NCBI GenBank assembly: GCA_028865235.1
Contig: CP114561.1
Span: forward strand, 888,001 to 952,000
Origin: Candidatus Manganitrophus sp.
Lineage (GTDB): Bacteria; Nitrospirota; Nitrospiria; SBBL01; Manganitrophaceae
Direction of reading: 5' to 3'
DNA length: 64,000 nt
Part shown: piece by piece, positions 55,145 to 63,925 of the stretch
How the letters are laid out: every line of letters begins with the position of its first letter
How positions within the stretch are numbered: the stretch's first letter is position 1
Position numbers and translations under genes: made by a program
The notes under the pieces: model-generated
What the model was told of the DNA's origin: nothing
Seen by the model: only the letters and a program-made list of their open reading frames with translations
The model's database searches: none

Positions 55145-56476
55145 CTAGACCTTCACCTTCTCGGAGAGGGGAAGATGCACCGTCACCCTTGTGCCAGCCC
55201 CCATTTCGCTGTCGATCGTGATTTTCCCTTCATGGGCCTCGGCGATCCACTTCGCGATCGGCAATCCGAGTCCCGTCCCGTTGGCCATCGACTTGGTTTT
55301 TTCAACCCGATAGAACCGTTCAAAAACGTGGGGGATCGCCTCTTTTGGAATACCGACGCCGTGATCGGAGATGGTGATTTTTCCGCGGCCCTCCTCCCGC
55401 TCCAAGGAGAGCTCTACATCTCCCCCCATCTTCGAGTAGTTGATTGCGTTATCAATGACGATCAAAAAAAGCTGTTTGAGACGCTGCGGATCCCCCTGCA
55501 AGAAAAGCTCATCCTCCGCGGACTCTTTCACTGTGAGCGTAATCCCCTTCCGCATCGCCAGGATCTCTCCTTCGCGGGATGCCTCCCGAATAATCTCCTG
55601 CAGAGAAACTTCCCGCTTCTCCATATGCAACACCCCCGATTCGGAACGGGCCAAAAACAAGAGATCGCTGACCAGCTTATTGAGCTGATCGGCCAGGAGA
55701 ATAATATAGTGGAGGACCCGCTTGTACTCCGCCACCGGTTTTTCCTTTCCTCGAAGCGTCACCTCGGCCTCTCCCCGGATCACCGCCAAGGGGGTTCGAA
55801 GCTCGTGGCTGATATCCGCAAAAAATTGACCTTTCAGGTAGCTGAGCTCCCTTAGTTTCTGATTGGAGACTTCCAACGCTTTCCGGGATTCTTCCATTTT
55901 ATAACGGGATTCAAATTCTTGGTAGCGCAATCTAGAAATAAAATAAGCGCTGGTCAGTCCAATTAACATGGTGGAGAGGAGAAAGGCATTGTTGTTGATC
56001 AATATCTCCGCCCGCTCGATCTGGTCGTAAAGTAGAATCGGCACGATATAAAGGGTATACATCGCCAGACAGATCGCCGCCGTAATGCGCACATCCCAGG
56101 CAAAAAGCATCGAAATCGCGAGCATCACCAAATTGAGACCGGCATAATAGGGGGACTCGTATCCGCCCAAGTAACGGGTCATCAGCGCAATGGTGCCGCC
56201 GATGAGAATGGCGGTCAGGGCCCCGACCCAAGTAATGTGGCTTTTTCCGAAAGAGGTAAAGGTGAAAAGAAAAAGAAGAAGGGTCAGCGCGGAGGAGACG
56301 AGGCGAATCAGGAGAAACGTTTTGAAGTGGTGGGGTACGGCGTAATAATCGAGGAGGCTGAAAAGAGGAACCAGGGTAAATCCCAAAATACAGCCGATTC
56401 GGAGCCGGAACGTGTTGATCTCGCGTGCGTAATCTTGAAAAGCGGAAAGAAGCTCGGCGTCGTTACTGTTTTCCAT
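55145..56476 (-). CDS. six-TM membrane sensor histidine kinase
   Basis: A 443-residue kinase with six membrane helices in the first 200 residues (for example GCILGFTLVPLFSLLDYYAV, LLIRLVSSALTLLLFLFTF and AFLLSTMLIGLTSAYFI). The transmitter follows: FFADISHELRTPLAVIRGEA, VIDNAINYS, SDHGVGIPKEAIP and GTGLGLPIAKWI. There is no large periplasmic domain, so the ligand is likely membrane-soluble, as in PhcS/AgrC-type sensors. Its start overlaps the stop of the methyltransferase gene by 14 bases, and its stop is one base from the regulator start. Confidence 0.9.
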   Translation of the reverse strand: MENSNDAELLSAFQDYAREINTFRLRIGCILGFTLVPLFSLLDYYAVPHHFKTFLLIRLVSSALTLLLFLFTFTSFGKSHITWVGALTAILIGGTIALMTRYLGGYESPYYAGLNLVMLAISMLFAWDVRITAAICLAMYTLYIVPILLYDQIERAEILINNNAFLLSTMLIGLTSAYFISRLRYQEFESRYKMEESRKALEVSNQKLRELSYLKGQFFADISHELRTPLAVIRGEAEVTLRGKEKPVAEYKRVLHYIILLADQLNKLVSDLLFLARSESGVLHMEKREVSLQEIIREASREGEILAMRKGITLTVKESAEDELFLQGDPQRLKQLFLIVIDNAINYSKMGGDVELSLEREEGRGKITISDHGVGIPKEAIPHVFERFYRVEKTKSMANGTGLGLPIAKWIAEAHEGKITIDSEMGAGTRVTVHLPLSEKVKV

Positions 56477-57668
56477 AGAAAACCGTTGCGACCTCAGGCG
56501 GATAACGCAGGCTTTCCTTCGGCCTCTTCCCCTTTCGAACGGTCAAATAAAGCTGTGTCCCCTCTTCGTCCGTCTCGACAAAAGCCTGGGCGGGAGAAAG
56601 CCCTTCCACCATTTGAACAAGCTCCTGAGGGGTTCGGTAAAGGACATACCATTCCGCGCCATATTCCATAAAATACCGGGCATCATTCGAGGCGTCCAGA
56701 TTTCCGATAATCAGCTCACCCTCTTCGGAGAGAAGCCGGTACAAGCGTTGAATCAAATGCTTTGCGATATGAAAGGGGAGGTAGTCGAAAAGGCCCGTGA
56801 CATAAATCAAATCCTGCCCGGCGAAGAGATCAAAGGTGTGGGGATGGTGGACCAACTGATGAATCGATTTGTTGACATAATTGATCTGGATGCGGCTCCG
56901 CGTCACCCCCTTTAACACGTCGATCTTCGCGCGGGAATATTGCAGCGCCTCCCACTCGGTGTCGATTAGGGTCAGGTGGCATCGATCACTCTTGGGGTTG
57001 CTCCGAATCAGTTCCTGGATCTCTTTGGCCGGTCCGGAACCGATGCTCATGATCGAGACAGTTTCCCGATTCCCGGAGGCCCGGCCGAGAGTCCGGTTTA
57101 TCTTCCCCAGCATATAAGGAACCCGGCCCATTACCGATCGGGCCACGGAGAGCTGGCAGCAATATCGGTTGATAAGACGAGCAAAGAACGTTTCTCCTTG
57201 GTCGTGGTCTTCATACAACATCCGCATCATTTCATAATCACCGGGATATCCCAACGGCTTCGAATAAGCCCGCTTCACGAAAGGAGAGAGGAGAAGAAAG
57301 GGATGAAGATGTTTCTGAAAATAATCGCGATGGAGATGATGCTCCTGAGGGGTAAAATGCCTCACCATCTTATCCATTCTCAAGATAAAATGATCCAGGG
57401 CCTCTGTTAAAAGTGCCTCTGCGTGGTGCAGGCTCTCCGCCTCAAGCAGCATCCGGTGTTCTTCATCGCTCTCGGAGCGAATCCCGGCTTCTTCCGCATC
57501 GAGCTTCTGCTTCAATTGGCCCAGAGAGTGCTGGAGTTCGGAGACCAGAATCTCAAAGAGAGGAGAGACGTTCCGGAGAACGCTCCCGCTCTTTACGGAA
57601 CGTCGACCCACCTCCCTTTTATTTTGGCCGGGCAGCGATGATCCTGTGTATGCCTCTTTTTCCATCAT
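56463..57668 (-). CDS. SAM-dependent methyltransferase, PhcB-like (3-hydroxy fatty acid methyl ester type)
   Basis: A 401-residue protein. The N-terminal half is helical, with KPLGYPGDYEMMRMLYEDH, a hallmark of the methyltransferase family annotated for 3-hydroxypalmitate methyl ester synthesis. The SAM fold has VSIMSIGSGPAKEIQEL (glycine-rich loop), LTLIDTEWEALQYSRAKI, DLIYVTGLFDYLP and EEGELIIGNLDASND. PhcB-like enzymes make a diffusible quorum signal in Ralstonia. It overlaps the next gene, a six-TM kinase, by 14 bases. Substrate assignment is inference; the SAM fold is secure. ATG codons at 57668 and 57665 are both possible. Confidence 0.78.
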   Translation of the reverse strand: MMEKEAYTGSSLPGQNKREVGRRSVKSGSVLRNVSPLFEILVSELQHSLGQLKQKLDAEEAGIRSESDEEHRMLLEAESLHHAEALLTEALDHFILRMDKMVRHFTPQEHHLHRDYFQKHLHPFLLLSPFVKRAYSKPLGYPGDYEMMRMLYEDHDQGETFFARLINRYCCQLSVARSVMGRVPYMLGKINRTLGRASGNRETVSIMSIGSGPAKEIQELIRSNPKSDRCHLTLIDTEWEALQYSRAKIDVLKGVTRSRIQINYVNKSIHQLVHHPHTFDLFAGQDLIYVTGLFDYLPFHIAKHLIQRLYRLLSEEGELIIGNLDASNDARYFMEYGAEWYVLYRTPQELVQMVEGLSPAQAFVETDEEGTQLYLTVRKGKRPKESLRYPPEVATVFYGKQ

Positions 57669-57785
57669 ACTCCCTAATCCTCTATGAATGCTTCTCCAGG
57701 GGCGATGGGGCCGCGATGAAGGATTGAATCGATCGATCCGACGTTTTTGAATAACCCCGCGCCAGAGGATTCGGGAAGAATACAC

Positions 57786-58125
57786 CGCTCGATCGGAATT
57801 TACATCTCCTTCTCGCCTTCCATCCTTCTGCCGCCATTAATGCCCCTTTGTTCTATGCTTCTAGGGAGTACTTTATCGCACTTCTTGATCTTCCGGAGAT
57901 CGCTCTGACCTCACTGCCAATGTTCTTACCCTTCTACAGCCCTTTGGAAAAAATTTTCTGTGAAGCCGAAATGGCATCCTACAGCCCTTCACTGATTATT
58001 TCTCATCAAACAGAATAATCGATTAAAACATGGATAAAACTCAGTCAGAATAACCGATTTTTTTGGGAAAGACAATCGTTTTTGATCTCTGGATTAGGAC
58101 GGACGTTGGAGGGAGGTGATCAATT
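57786..58125. other. intergenic region without a recognisable gene
   Basis: The 57669-58369 stretch lies between the methyltransferase and purM. This part is A/T-rich and contains repeated CTACAGCCCTT text near 57934 and 57980 (same orientation, about 46 bases apart). I see no RNA or gene in it. Confidence 0.5.
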
Positions 58126-58230
58126 TTGATCCGTAGAAAAATAAGCCCGCAAAAAATGTTTGTCAAGAATTATGTATCTTATGGAGTCTTTCGTTATCGC
58201 GGGGGACGAGCCGCTCATCTGCTTGTTTAA
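58126..58230 (+). CDS. possible 34-residue basic peptide
   Basis: A TTG start at 58126 follows GGAGGTGATC (58113-58122), a full complement to the 16S anti-Shine-Dalgarno. The frame encodes LIRRKISPQKMFVKNY and ends at 58230. It has no membrane helix and I recognise no family. It may be a real small peptide or a chance match; it ends 140 bases before purM. Confidence 0.3.
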   Translation: MIRRKISPQKMFVKNYVSYGVFRYRGGRAAHLLV

Positions 58231-58276
58231 AGCCATTTCGTTCCGCTCGATTTCCGCCGGGAAAAGGGCTCCTAAA

Positions 58277-58305
58277 TTGACCTTTTCCTGATCTTGCGGT
58301 ATGAT
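58277..58305 (+). promoter_or_regulatory. sigma70-like promoter of the purM-purN operon
   Basis: TTGACC at 58277-58282, a 17-base spacer, then TATGAT at 58300-58305. Both boxes match five of six consensus bases. Transcription would begin near 58312, about 58 bases before purM. Confidence 0.65.
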
Positions 58306-58369
58306 ACAAATCACTTTTATGAGGTACCCTTTTTTCTAAAAAAATCGAAAGCTCACCCTTCACGAGTAA

Positions 58370-59403
58370 ATGATGGCGCGACTGACCTACAAAAATGCCG
58401 GTGTTGATATTGAAGCCGGCGATCTTTTCGTCCAAAAATTACCTCCATGGTCCGATCAACACATCGCCCCGAAGTTCTCACCGACTTGGGAGGCTTTTCC
58501 GGCCTATTCGCCCTCGGCGCGAAAAAGTTTAAGGAGCCGGTCCTGGTCTCCGGCACGGATGGGGTTGGGACAAAGCTGAAGATCGCCTTTATGACCGACC
58601 GCCACGATACGGTCGGAATCGACCTCGTCGCGATGTGCGTCAATGACGTCATCGTGACCGGCGCCGAACCGCTCTTTTTCTTGGACTACTTCGCCACGGG
58701 AAAGCTTTTTCCGGAGAAGGCGGTGGAAGTGATGAAAGGGATTGTGGACGGATGCCGGCAGGCCGGTTGTGCCCTGATCGGCGGTGAGACGGCGGAGATG
58801 CCCTCCTTTTACCCCGCGGGAGAATACGATCTGGCCGGCTTCGCCGTGGGGGTGGTGGACAAAAAGAAGATCATCGACGGAAAGAAAATCAGGCCGGGAG
58901 ATCTCTTGATCGGCCTGGCCTCTTCGGGCCTGCACAGCAACGGCTTCTCCCTGGTCCGGAAAATTGTTTTCGAGAAGATGGGGCTTACGGTAAAGGACCA
59001 CTTTCCCGGAGAGTCGAAATCGATCGGAGAAATTCTGCTGACCCCGACCGTCATCTACGCAAAAACCCTCTCGAAACTTCAAGAGAAAGTCCAAATCAAA
59101 GGAGCGGCCCACATTACCGGCGGAGGGATCACTGAAAATCTCCCGCGTGTTCTTCCGCCCGGTTGTGCGGCTCAGGTGCGGCGCGACCGGTGGGAGGTCC
59201 CTTTCATATTCAGGACCCTCCAAGAAATGGGAGAGGTCGACACCGAAGAGATGTACACCGACTTTAACATGGGGATCGGAATGATCTTGGTGATCTCGCC
59301 AAAAGCGCTCTCCCAAACGCGCTCCCTTCTCAAACGGCTCCGACAAGAAGCGTACGTGATCGGCGAGATCGTCAAGGGAGATGGAACGGTGGTTTATGTG
59401 TAG
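58370..59403 (+). CDS. purM: phosphoribosylformylglycinamidine cyclo-ligase (frameshifted near start)
   Basis: PurM forms aminoimidazole ribonucleotide in purine synthesis. The N-terminus MARLTYKNAGVDIEAGD is joined, after one missing A in the run at 58434-58438, to VRSTHRPEVLTDLGGFSGLF. Key text includes LVSGTDGVGTKLKIAF, CVNDVIVTGAEPLFFLDYFA, GCALIGGETAEMP, GLASSGLHSNGFSLVRK and HITGGGITENLPRVLP. Restored length is about 345 residues, normal for PurM. Two ATG codons stand at 58370 and 58373. It overlaps purN by eight bases. Confidence 0.94.
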
Positions 59404-60067
59404 CGAAGAGGAACCTGTCCTGACCCCTGCTGAAGGAGCCCTTCGACTGGGCGTCCTCGTCTCCGGCCGAGGGAGCAACCTTGAGGCGATTCTTGATGCG
59501 ATCAAGCAGGGGAAGCTCTCCGCACGCGTGGCGGTGGTGATCAGCAATAAGAAGGATGCCGCGGCGCTGGAGCGAGCGGCGCGGTATCAGGTCCCCGCGA
59601 TCTTTCTAGATCAGACGCACTACAGTCGTCGAGAAGAATACGACGCCGCGGTTTTACAGCAACTAAAAGAGTTTGGCGTCGAGTTCGTGGTGCTGGCCGG
59701 CTACATGCGCCTTGTCACGCCGACGCTGATTCAGCCATACCATGATCGGATCATCAACACTCACCCGAGTCTCCTCCCCGCTTTTCCCGGAATGCATGCC
59801 CAGCGACAGGCGCTGTCGTACGGGGTTCGTGTGAGCGGATGCACGATCCACTTTGTCGATGAAGAGATGGATCACGGCCCCATCATCGCACAGGCTTCAG
59901 TTCCTGTCTTCGAGGGGGACACCGTCGAGCAGCTGTCGGAGCGGATTTTGGCGGAAGAGCACCGGCTTCTGCCGCAGGTTCTCCAGCTTTACGCCGAGGG
60001 GAAATTGAAGGTAGACGGGAGAAAAGTTCATATTCGAGAAGGCGCTTCCACAAGGAGCGCCCGATGA
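59396..60067 (+). CDS. purN: phosphoribosylglycinamide formyltransferase
   Basis: A 223-residue PurN that adds the formyl group from formyl-tetrahydrofolate to glycinamide ribonucleotide. Motifs: LGVLVSGRGSNLEAILDAI, VLAGYMRLVTPTLI with conserved residues, IINTHPSLLPAFPG with catalytic His, SGCTIHFVDEEMDHGPII with the catalytic Asp. The ATG at 59396 gives MCSEEEPVLTP; an earlier in-frame codon at 59381 lies deeper in purM. The last 30 residues are basic. Its stop overlaps the start of the next gene by four bases. Confidence 0.94.
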   Translation: MCSEEEPVLTPAEGALRLGVLVSGRGSNLEAILDAIKQGKLSARVAVVISNKKDAAALERAARYQVPAIFLDQTHYSRREEYDAAVLQQLKEFGVEFVVLAGYMRLVTPTLIQPYHDRIINTHPSLLPAFPGMHAQRQALSYGVRVSGCTIHFVDEEMDHGPIIAQASVPVFEGDTVEQLSERILAEEHRLLPQVLQLYAEGKLKVDGRKVHIREGASTRSAR

Positions 60068-60678
60068 TTTGCCCCAATTGCGGCTGCGAACAGCGTGAGG
60101 CCGGCCGATGTATCCAGTGTCAAATGACGCTCCCCGGCGTGAAGGAGGCGGCGGCGAGCAGTCCTTCGTCTCCCGCCGCTGCAACGACGTCAAAGAGAAG
60201 GGAAAAGAAAGAGCGGGAAGAGAGCGAAGAGAGAGAAGAAAGTCCAGCGCTCTCTCCTCCGGAGCAGACGGAGAAAGAAGGGCTCAAAACGAATCGTAAG
60301 GGGCCGATCCGCGTCGTCGAACCGGAACGCCGTGCACGTCATGAAGAAGGGGCTCACAAGATTTTGATCACCACAACTCAAAAGGTAGAGGGAAGAAAAG
60401 TCAAAAACTACTTTGGACTGATTAATGCCAATATCATTATCGAACTGGAGGACCAGATTCACTCGATCCCTGAAAAAGCGGTTTACTCAACCAACACCAC
60501 TTATCGAAGCCACCTAAAAACAGGAATCTTGCTTGCGCTTCGCGATCTCCGAGGCGAAGCGGCCCTGTTCGGCGCCAATGCCGTGGTGGGAACCTCTTTC
60601 AACTTCCATCGAATCGATCCACGCTCTCTCCTCCTTTCAGCCGTTGGAACCGCCGTCTTGATCGATGAGCAGAACTGA
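60064..60678 (+). CDS. zinc-ribbon plus YbjQ-like (UPF0145) protein
   Basis: A 204-residue protein. Residues 1-20 are a zinc ribbon (CPNCGC and CIQC). A low-complexity Glu/Arg/Ser-rich linker follows (residues about 40-95), then a YbjQ-like domain (ILITTTQKVEGRKVKNYFGLINANII and GANAVVGTSFNF). YbjQ domains are sometimes called heavy-metal-binding; their job is unsettled. It overlaps purN by four bases but is unlikely to act in purine synthesis. Confidence 0.75.
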   Translation: MICPNCGCEQREAGRCIQCQMTLPGVKEAAASSPSSPAAATTSKRREKKEREESEEREESPALSPPEQTEKEGLKTNRKGPIRVVEPERRARHEEGAHKILITTTQKVEGRKVKNYFGLINANIIIELEDQIHSIPEKAVYSTNTTYRSHLKTGILLALRDLRGEAALFGANAVVGTSFNFHRIDPRSLLLSAVGTAVLIDEQN

Positions 60679-60777
60679 TTCTCCGCAAGGCCGGATTCCT
60701 CGGACTCGCCGGAGACGAAGAAGGGACCGGTTTCGTTTTATGTTTTGTAGTCCACCGGAAGTAAAAACCATGGGAGA

Positions 60778-61265
60778 ATGGAGATGACTGGAGAGGAATA
60801 CCTCGAACTAGGTCTCGCCTACATGCGTGAAAAAAATTGGGATTCAGCCCTGAATACCTTGCTTGAGAGCCAAAAGCGCTTTTCAGACCTGCCGGAAGAA
60901 AATATTCCGCCTGTTTTATTTTCCGCGCTCGGCCTCTGCTACGCGATGGCGCGCAACAACATCATGAGCGGATTGACCTATTGTCAGCGGGCCATTTCAA
61001 TGGATCAGTATGAGCCCGGCTTTTATCAGAATCTCGGCATGATTTATTTAAAGACAGGCGACAAGAAGAAGGCGCTTGCGGTTTTCCGAAAGGGGCTGAA
61101 ATTGAATCCGGAGCACTCCGGCCTCTGGTCTCAGATCTCTCAACTTGGATTTCGGAAGCGCCCGTTTCTCTCCTTCCTGCCGCGTCAGCACTTCATAAAC
61201 AAGTATCTCGGGATGTGGTTCATGGCCACGGAGGTGAAAAAACCGCCGCTCGAAGATCCAATTGA
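60778..61265 (+). CDS. TPR-repeat protein (frameshifted near stop)
   Basis: A protein of about 162 residues with tetratricopeptide repeats (YLELGLAYMREKNWDSALNTL, YCQRAISMDQYEPGFYQNLGMIYLKTGDKKKALAVFRKGLKLNP). One missing A in the run at 61237-61242 opens the frame into the tRNA gene; adding it gives a tail TAARRSN and a stop at 61263-61265. No signal peptide is seen, so it is cytoplasmic and probably acts through protein contacts. An ATG at 60784 with GGGAG seven bases earlier is an alternative start. Confidence 0.7.
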
Positions 61266-61290
61266 CAATCGGCATGAAATGTTTTATCTT
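61262..61290 (+). promoter_or_regulatory. promoter of tRNA-Ala
   Basis: TTGACA at 61262-61267, a 17-base spacer and TATCTT at 61285-61290 precede the tRNA by 15 bases. The -35 box overlaps the inferred TGA stop of the TPR gene. Confidence 0.6.
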
Positions 61291-61305
61291 TTGTCCTGCC
61301 TTTAC

Positions 61306-61381
61306 GGGGCTGTAGCTCAGCTGGGAGAGCGCCTGGTTCGCAATCAGGAGGTCCGGGGTTCGATCCCCCGCAGCTCCACCA
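61306..61381 (+). tRNA. tRNA-Ala(CGC), with encoded CCA
   Basis: A complete 76-base cloverleaf. The acceptor stem GGGGCTG pairs with CAGCTCC (one G-T pair). D-stem GCTC/GAGC, anticodon stem CCTGG/TCAGG with loop TTCGCAA, T-stem CGGGG/CCCCG with TTCGATC loop. The anticodon CGC reads GCG alanine codons, and the gene encodes CCA after discriminator A. An ordinary tRNA, read on the plus strand. Confidence 0.95.
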
Positions 61382-61444
61382 AAAATCATAACCCGCCACA
61401 TAATTCTAAAAACCTGCGCCGTCCCTCGGCACAACAAGCGTACA

Positions 61445-61503
61445 TTCTTGTACAAGAAGAACCGGTCCTAACCTACATGAAATACTCACCCATATTTCAT
61501 GTA
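61445..61503. promoter_or_regulatory. two palindromes upstream of a receiver gene
   Basis: TTCTTGTACAAGAA at 61445-61458 is a perfect 14-base palindrome. TACATGAAATA at 61474-61484 is exactly repeated in inverse at 61493-61503. They lie in the 230-base gap between tRNA-Ala and the receiver gene at 61612; operator or attenuator roles are possible. The tRNA itself has no clear terminator. Confidence 0.45.
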
Positions 61504-61611
61504 TCTCCCCCTTTTCGTCAATGAAATTGATCCATTCCGGGAAAGCTCCTCTTCATACCTTTCAGGCATGTCTCTTGCTCTCAATACCGATGTGAAAATT
61601 AGGAGATCGCT

Positions 61612-62019
61612 ATGGAAACCCAAAACACCATCCTCATTGTCGACGACGAGAGCGGACCGCGCGAGTCGCTGAAGCTCATCTTGAAGCCGTTCTATAACAT
61701 TGAAATCGCCGAAGACGGTCCGCAGGCGTTGGAAATCATACAAAAGAAGAAGATCGATCTGGTCACGCTCGATTTAAAGATGCCGGGGATGCAGGGGGAA
61801 GAAGTCCTCAGCCGGATCAAGGAAGCGCATCCGGAGGTCGAGGTGTTGATTATCACCGGTCACGGAACGCTGAAAAACGCGATCGAGCTCATCCGAAAGG
61901 GGGCCAGCGGATATGAGTTGAAGCCCTTCACGATTACCGAAGTCGTCATGAATATTTCCAAAACACTCGACAGAAAGAATAAAATGCAAAAACTCAAGCA
62001 GATCTTCAACCCGGGCTAG
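61612..62019 (+). CDS. single-domain response regulator
   Basis: A 135-residue receiver with LIVDDESGPRESLKLIL, phospho-Asp in LVTLDLKMPGMQGEEVL, Thr in LIITGHGT and Lys in SGYELKPFTI. AGGAG stands five to six bases before the ATG. The C-terminus is a short basic helix (LDRKNKMQKLKQIF). No output domain is present. It is alone on the plus strand and faces the convergent GGDEF/EAL gene; a functional link is possible but unproven. Confidence 0.85.
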   Translation: METQNTILIVDDESGPRESLKLILKPFYNIEIAEDGPQALEIIQKKKIDLVTLDLKMPGMQGEEVLSRIKEAHPEVEVLIITGHGTLKNAIELIRKGASGYELKPFTITEVVMNISKTLDRKNKMQKLKQIFNPG

Positions 62020-62122
62020 CGCCTGCTGGAAATCTCGCCTCGAATTACCCTCGGATAGAATGGTTGCTTGTAGGATGTCCCGCCAGGATGGAAAAGGAAT
62101 CTACGGAAAGAGGAACGACAAC

Positions 62123-63925
62123 TTACAAATGTTTTCCTTCGACCAAAAGCCGGGTGATCTCCTCCGCCGGCAAAGGCTTGCTGAAAAGATAGCCCTGCAT
62201 CTGATCGCATTTCAACCCGCGTAAAAATTCCAACTGTTCGACCGTTTCCACCGCCTCGGCCACCACTTTCAGCTTCAATGTGTGGGCCATCGTAATAATC
62301 GCTGCCACAATGGCGGCGTCGTCCGGATCGGTCGTCACATCCTGAACGAACGATTTGTCGATCTTCAGCGTGTCGATCGGAAGCCGCTTCAAATAGCTGA
62401 GGGAAGAGTATCCCGTTCCGAAATCGTCGATCGAGATTTCGATCCCTCCCAAATGCAACTCCCGCAGCTCAGTCATCGTGCTCTCATTGCTCTTCATGAT
62501 CAGACTTTCCGTTAATTCCAGCTCCAGATAATTCGGATCGAGGCCGGTTTCGTTCAGCACATGGGCGATGGTTCCGATGAGATTTTGTCTTTGAAGCTGG
62601 CGGGCCGAAAGGTTGACCCCCATTCGCACCGGCGGAAGCCCCTGCTTCTGCCACGCCTTGTTCTGCGCGCAGGCGGTGCGCAAGATCCACTCTCCCATCG
62701 GAACGATCAGGCCGGTCTCTTCCGCAAGCGGAATGAATTTGGCCGGAGAGACCATTCCGGCCTCCGGGGATTTCCATCGAATCAGGGCCTCCATCCCCAC
62801 GATCTGTCCCGTCGTGAGATCGACCTTGGGTTGGTAATAGAGCAGGAACTCCTCCCGCTCCAACGCACGGCGGAGATTGTTTTCCAAAGCGAGACGTTTG
62901 GTGGCATGTTGATTCATCGCCGGCGCATAGAGCTGGTAATTGTTCCCGCCCTGTTCTTTGGCGCGATACATCGCCGTGTCGGCATGTTTCATCAGCAGAT
63001 CGATCTCGTCTCCGTCATTTGGAAAAATCGCAATCCCGATGCTGGCTGAAACGAAGATCTCCTGCCCCTTTATCTGAAACGGTTTTCCCAATGAGTCGAG
63101 AATTTTTTGAGAAACGCGAAAGCTGTCGGCCGGTTGCGCCAGATCATCCAGAATCAGACCGAACATGTCGTCTCCCAGCCGCGCAACGGTATCTCCCTCC
63201 CTCACCGTGGCGGACAGCCGCTCGGACACGGCCTTCAGCAGGAAATCTCCCATCGCTTGCCCGAGCGTCTCGTTCACCACTTTAAACCGGTCGAGATCAA
63301 ATAGGAGAACGCCGACCGATCGTTTATGCCAGGGGGCCCGTGAAATCGCCAGCCCCAGACGGTCCCGAAAGAGAAGACGATTCGGAAGGTTGGTAAGGAG
63401 GTCAAAGTTGGTCAAGTGGTTGAGACGCTCCTCCGCCTGCTTCCGCTCCGTGATGTCATGGAAGCACCAAACCCGGCCGATCCGCTCCCCACCGATCTGC
63501 TGCGGCTTCGCGTACCATGCCAGGATTCTCCCATCGATCAATTCCAACGTGCCTTGATTCTCCGAATCCGATTCGTTGAGCTCTTTGAGCCTTGCCGAAA
63601 AGCTTTCCGCATCCTTGATCGGCTTCAGGAGAGCGGCCATTGCTTTCTCCGGGTCTCCCAAAGTGAAGACAGGATGCTGGATCTCCCACATCTCTATGAA
63701 TTTCGAATTGAACAAGGCGATCTTACCCTGCTGATTCACGACGAGGATGCCGTCGGCGGTGGCTTCGAGTGTGGCATTCAGCAATGAGAGGCTGCGCTTT
63801 AATTCGGCCTCGATCCTTTTCCGCTCCGCGATCTCTTTTTCCAGCGCTTCCTTATCCGCCAGGAGGCGGACCGATGCTTCGGCGACGCTGTCTTCCGAGA
63901 TATCACTCACCTTCTCTTCTCCCAC
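62123..63925 (-). CDS. PAS-GGDEF-EAL protein, probable c-di-GMP phosphodiesterase
   Basis: A 600-residue cytoplasmic protein. A coiled coil (ADKEALEKEIAERKRIEAEL) and PAS domain (ATLEATADGILVVNQQGKIAL) precede GGDEF and EAL domains. The GGDEF site reads RLGDDMFGL, which lacks the catalytic glutamate pattern, so cyclase activity is doubtful. The EAL domain keeps EALIRW, GVNLSARQL, LELTESLIM, DDFGTGYSSLSYLKRLPID and AEAVETVEQ, so c-di-GMP hydrolysis is likely. A GTG start at 63925 is used; the 75 bases beyond hold no gene I can support. It may tune c-di-GMP-driven pga synthesis. Confidence 0.88.
   Translation of the reverse strand: MGEEKVSDISEDSVAEASVRLLADKEALEKEIAERKRIEAELKRSLSLLNATLEATADGILVVNQQGKIALFNSKFIEMWEIQHPVFTLGDPEKAMAALLKPIKDAESFSARLKELNESDSENQGTLELIDGRILAWYAKPQQIGGERIGRVWCFHDITERKQAEERLNHLTNFDLLTNLPNRLLFRDRLGLAISRAPWHKRSVGVLLFDLDRFKVVNETLGQAMGDFLLKAVSERLSATVREGDTVARLGDDMFGLILDDLAQPADSFRVSQKILDSLGKPFQIKGQEIFVSASIGIAIFPNDGDEIDLLMKHADTAMYRAKEQGGNNYQLYAPAMNQHATKRLALENNLRRALEREEFLLYYQPKVDLTTGQIVGMEALIRWKSPEAGMVSPAKFIPLAEETGLIVPMGEWILRTACAQNKAWQKQGLPPVRMGVNLSARQLQRQNLIGTIAHVLNETGLDPNYLELELTESLIMKSNESTMTELRELHLGGIEISIDDFGTGYSSLSYLKRLPIDTLKIDKSFVQDVTTDPDDAAIVAAIITMAHTLKLKVVAEAVETVEQLEFLRGLKCDQMQGYLFSKPLPAEEITRLLVEGKHL

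Noticed and set aside
61266..61524. Extension of the TPR protein through the tRNA gene
   Set aside because: Coding through a tRNA is implausible; one missing A explains the open frame.
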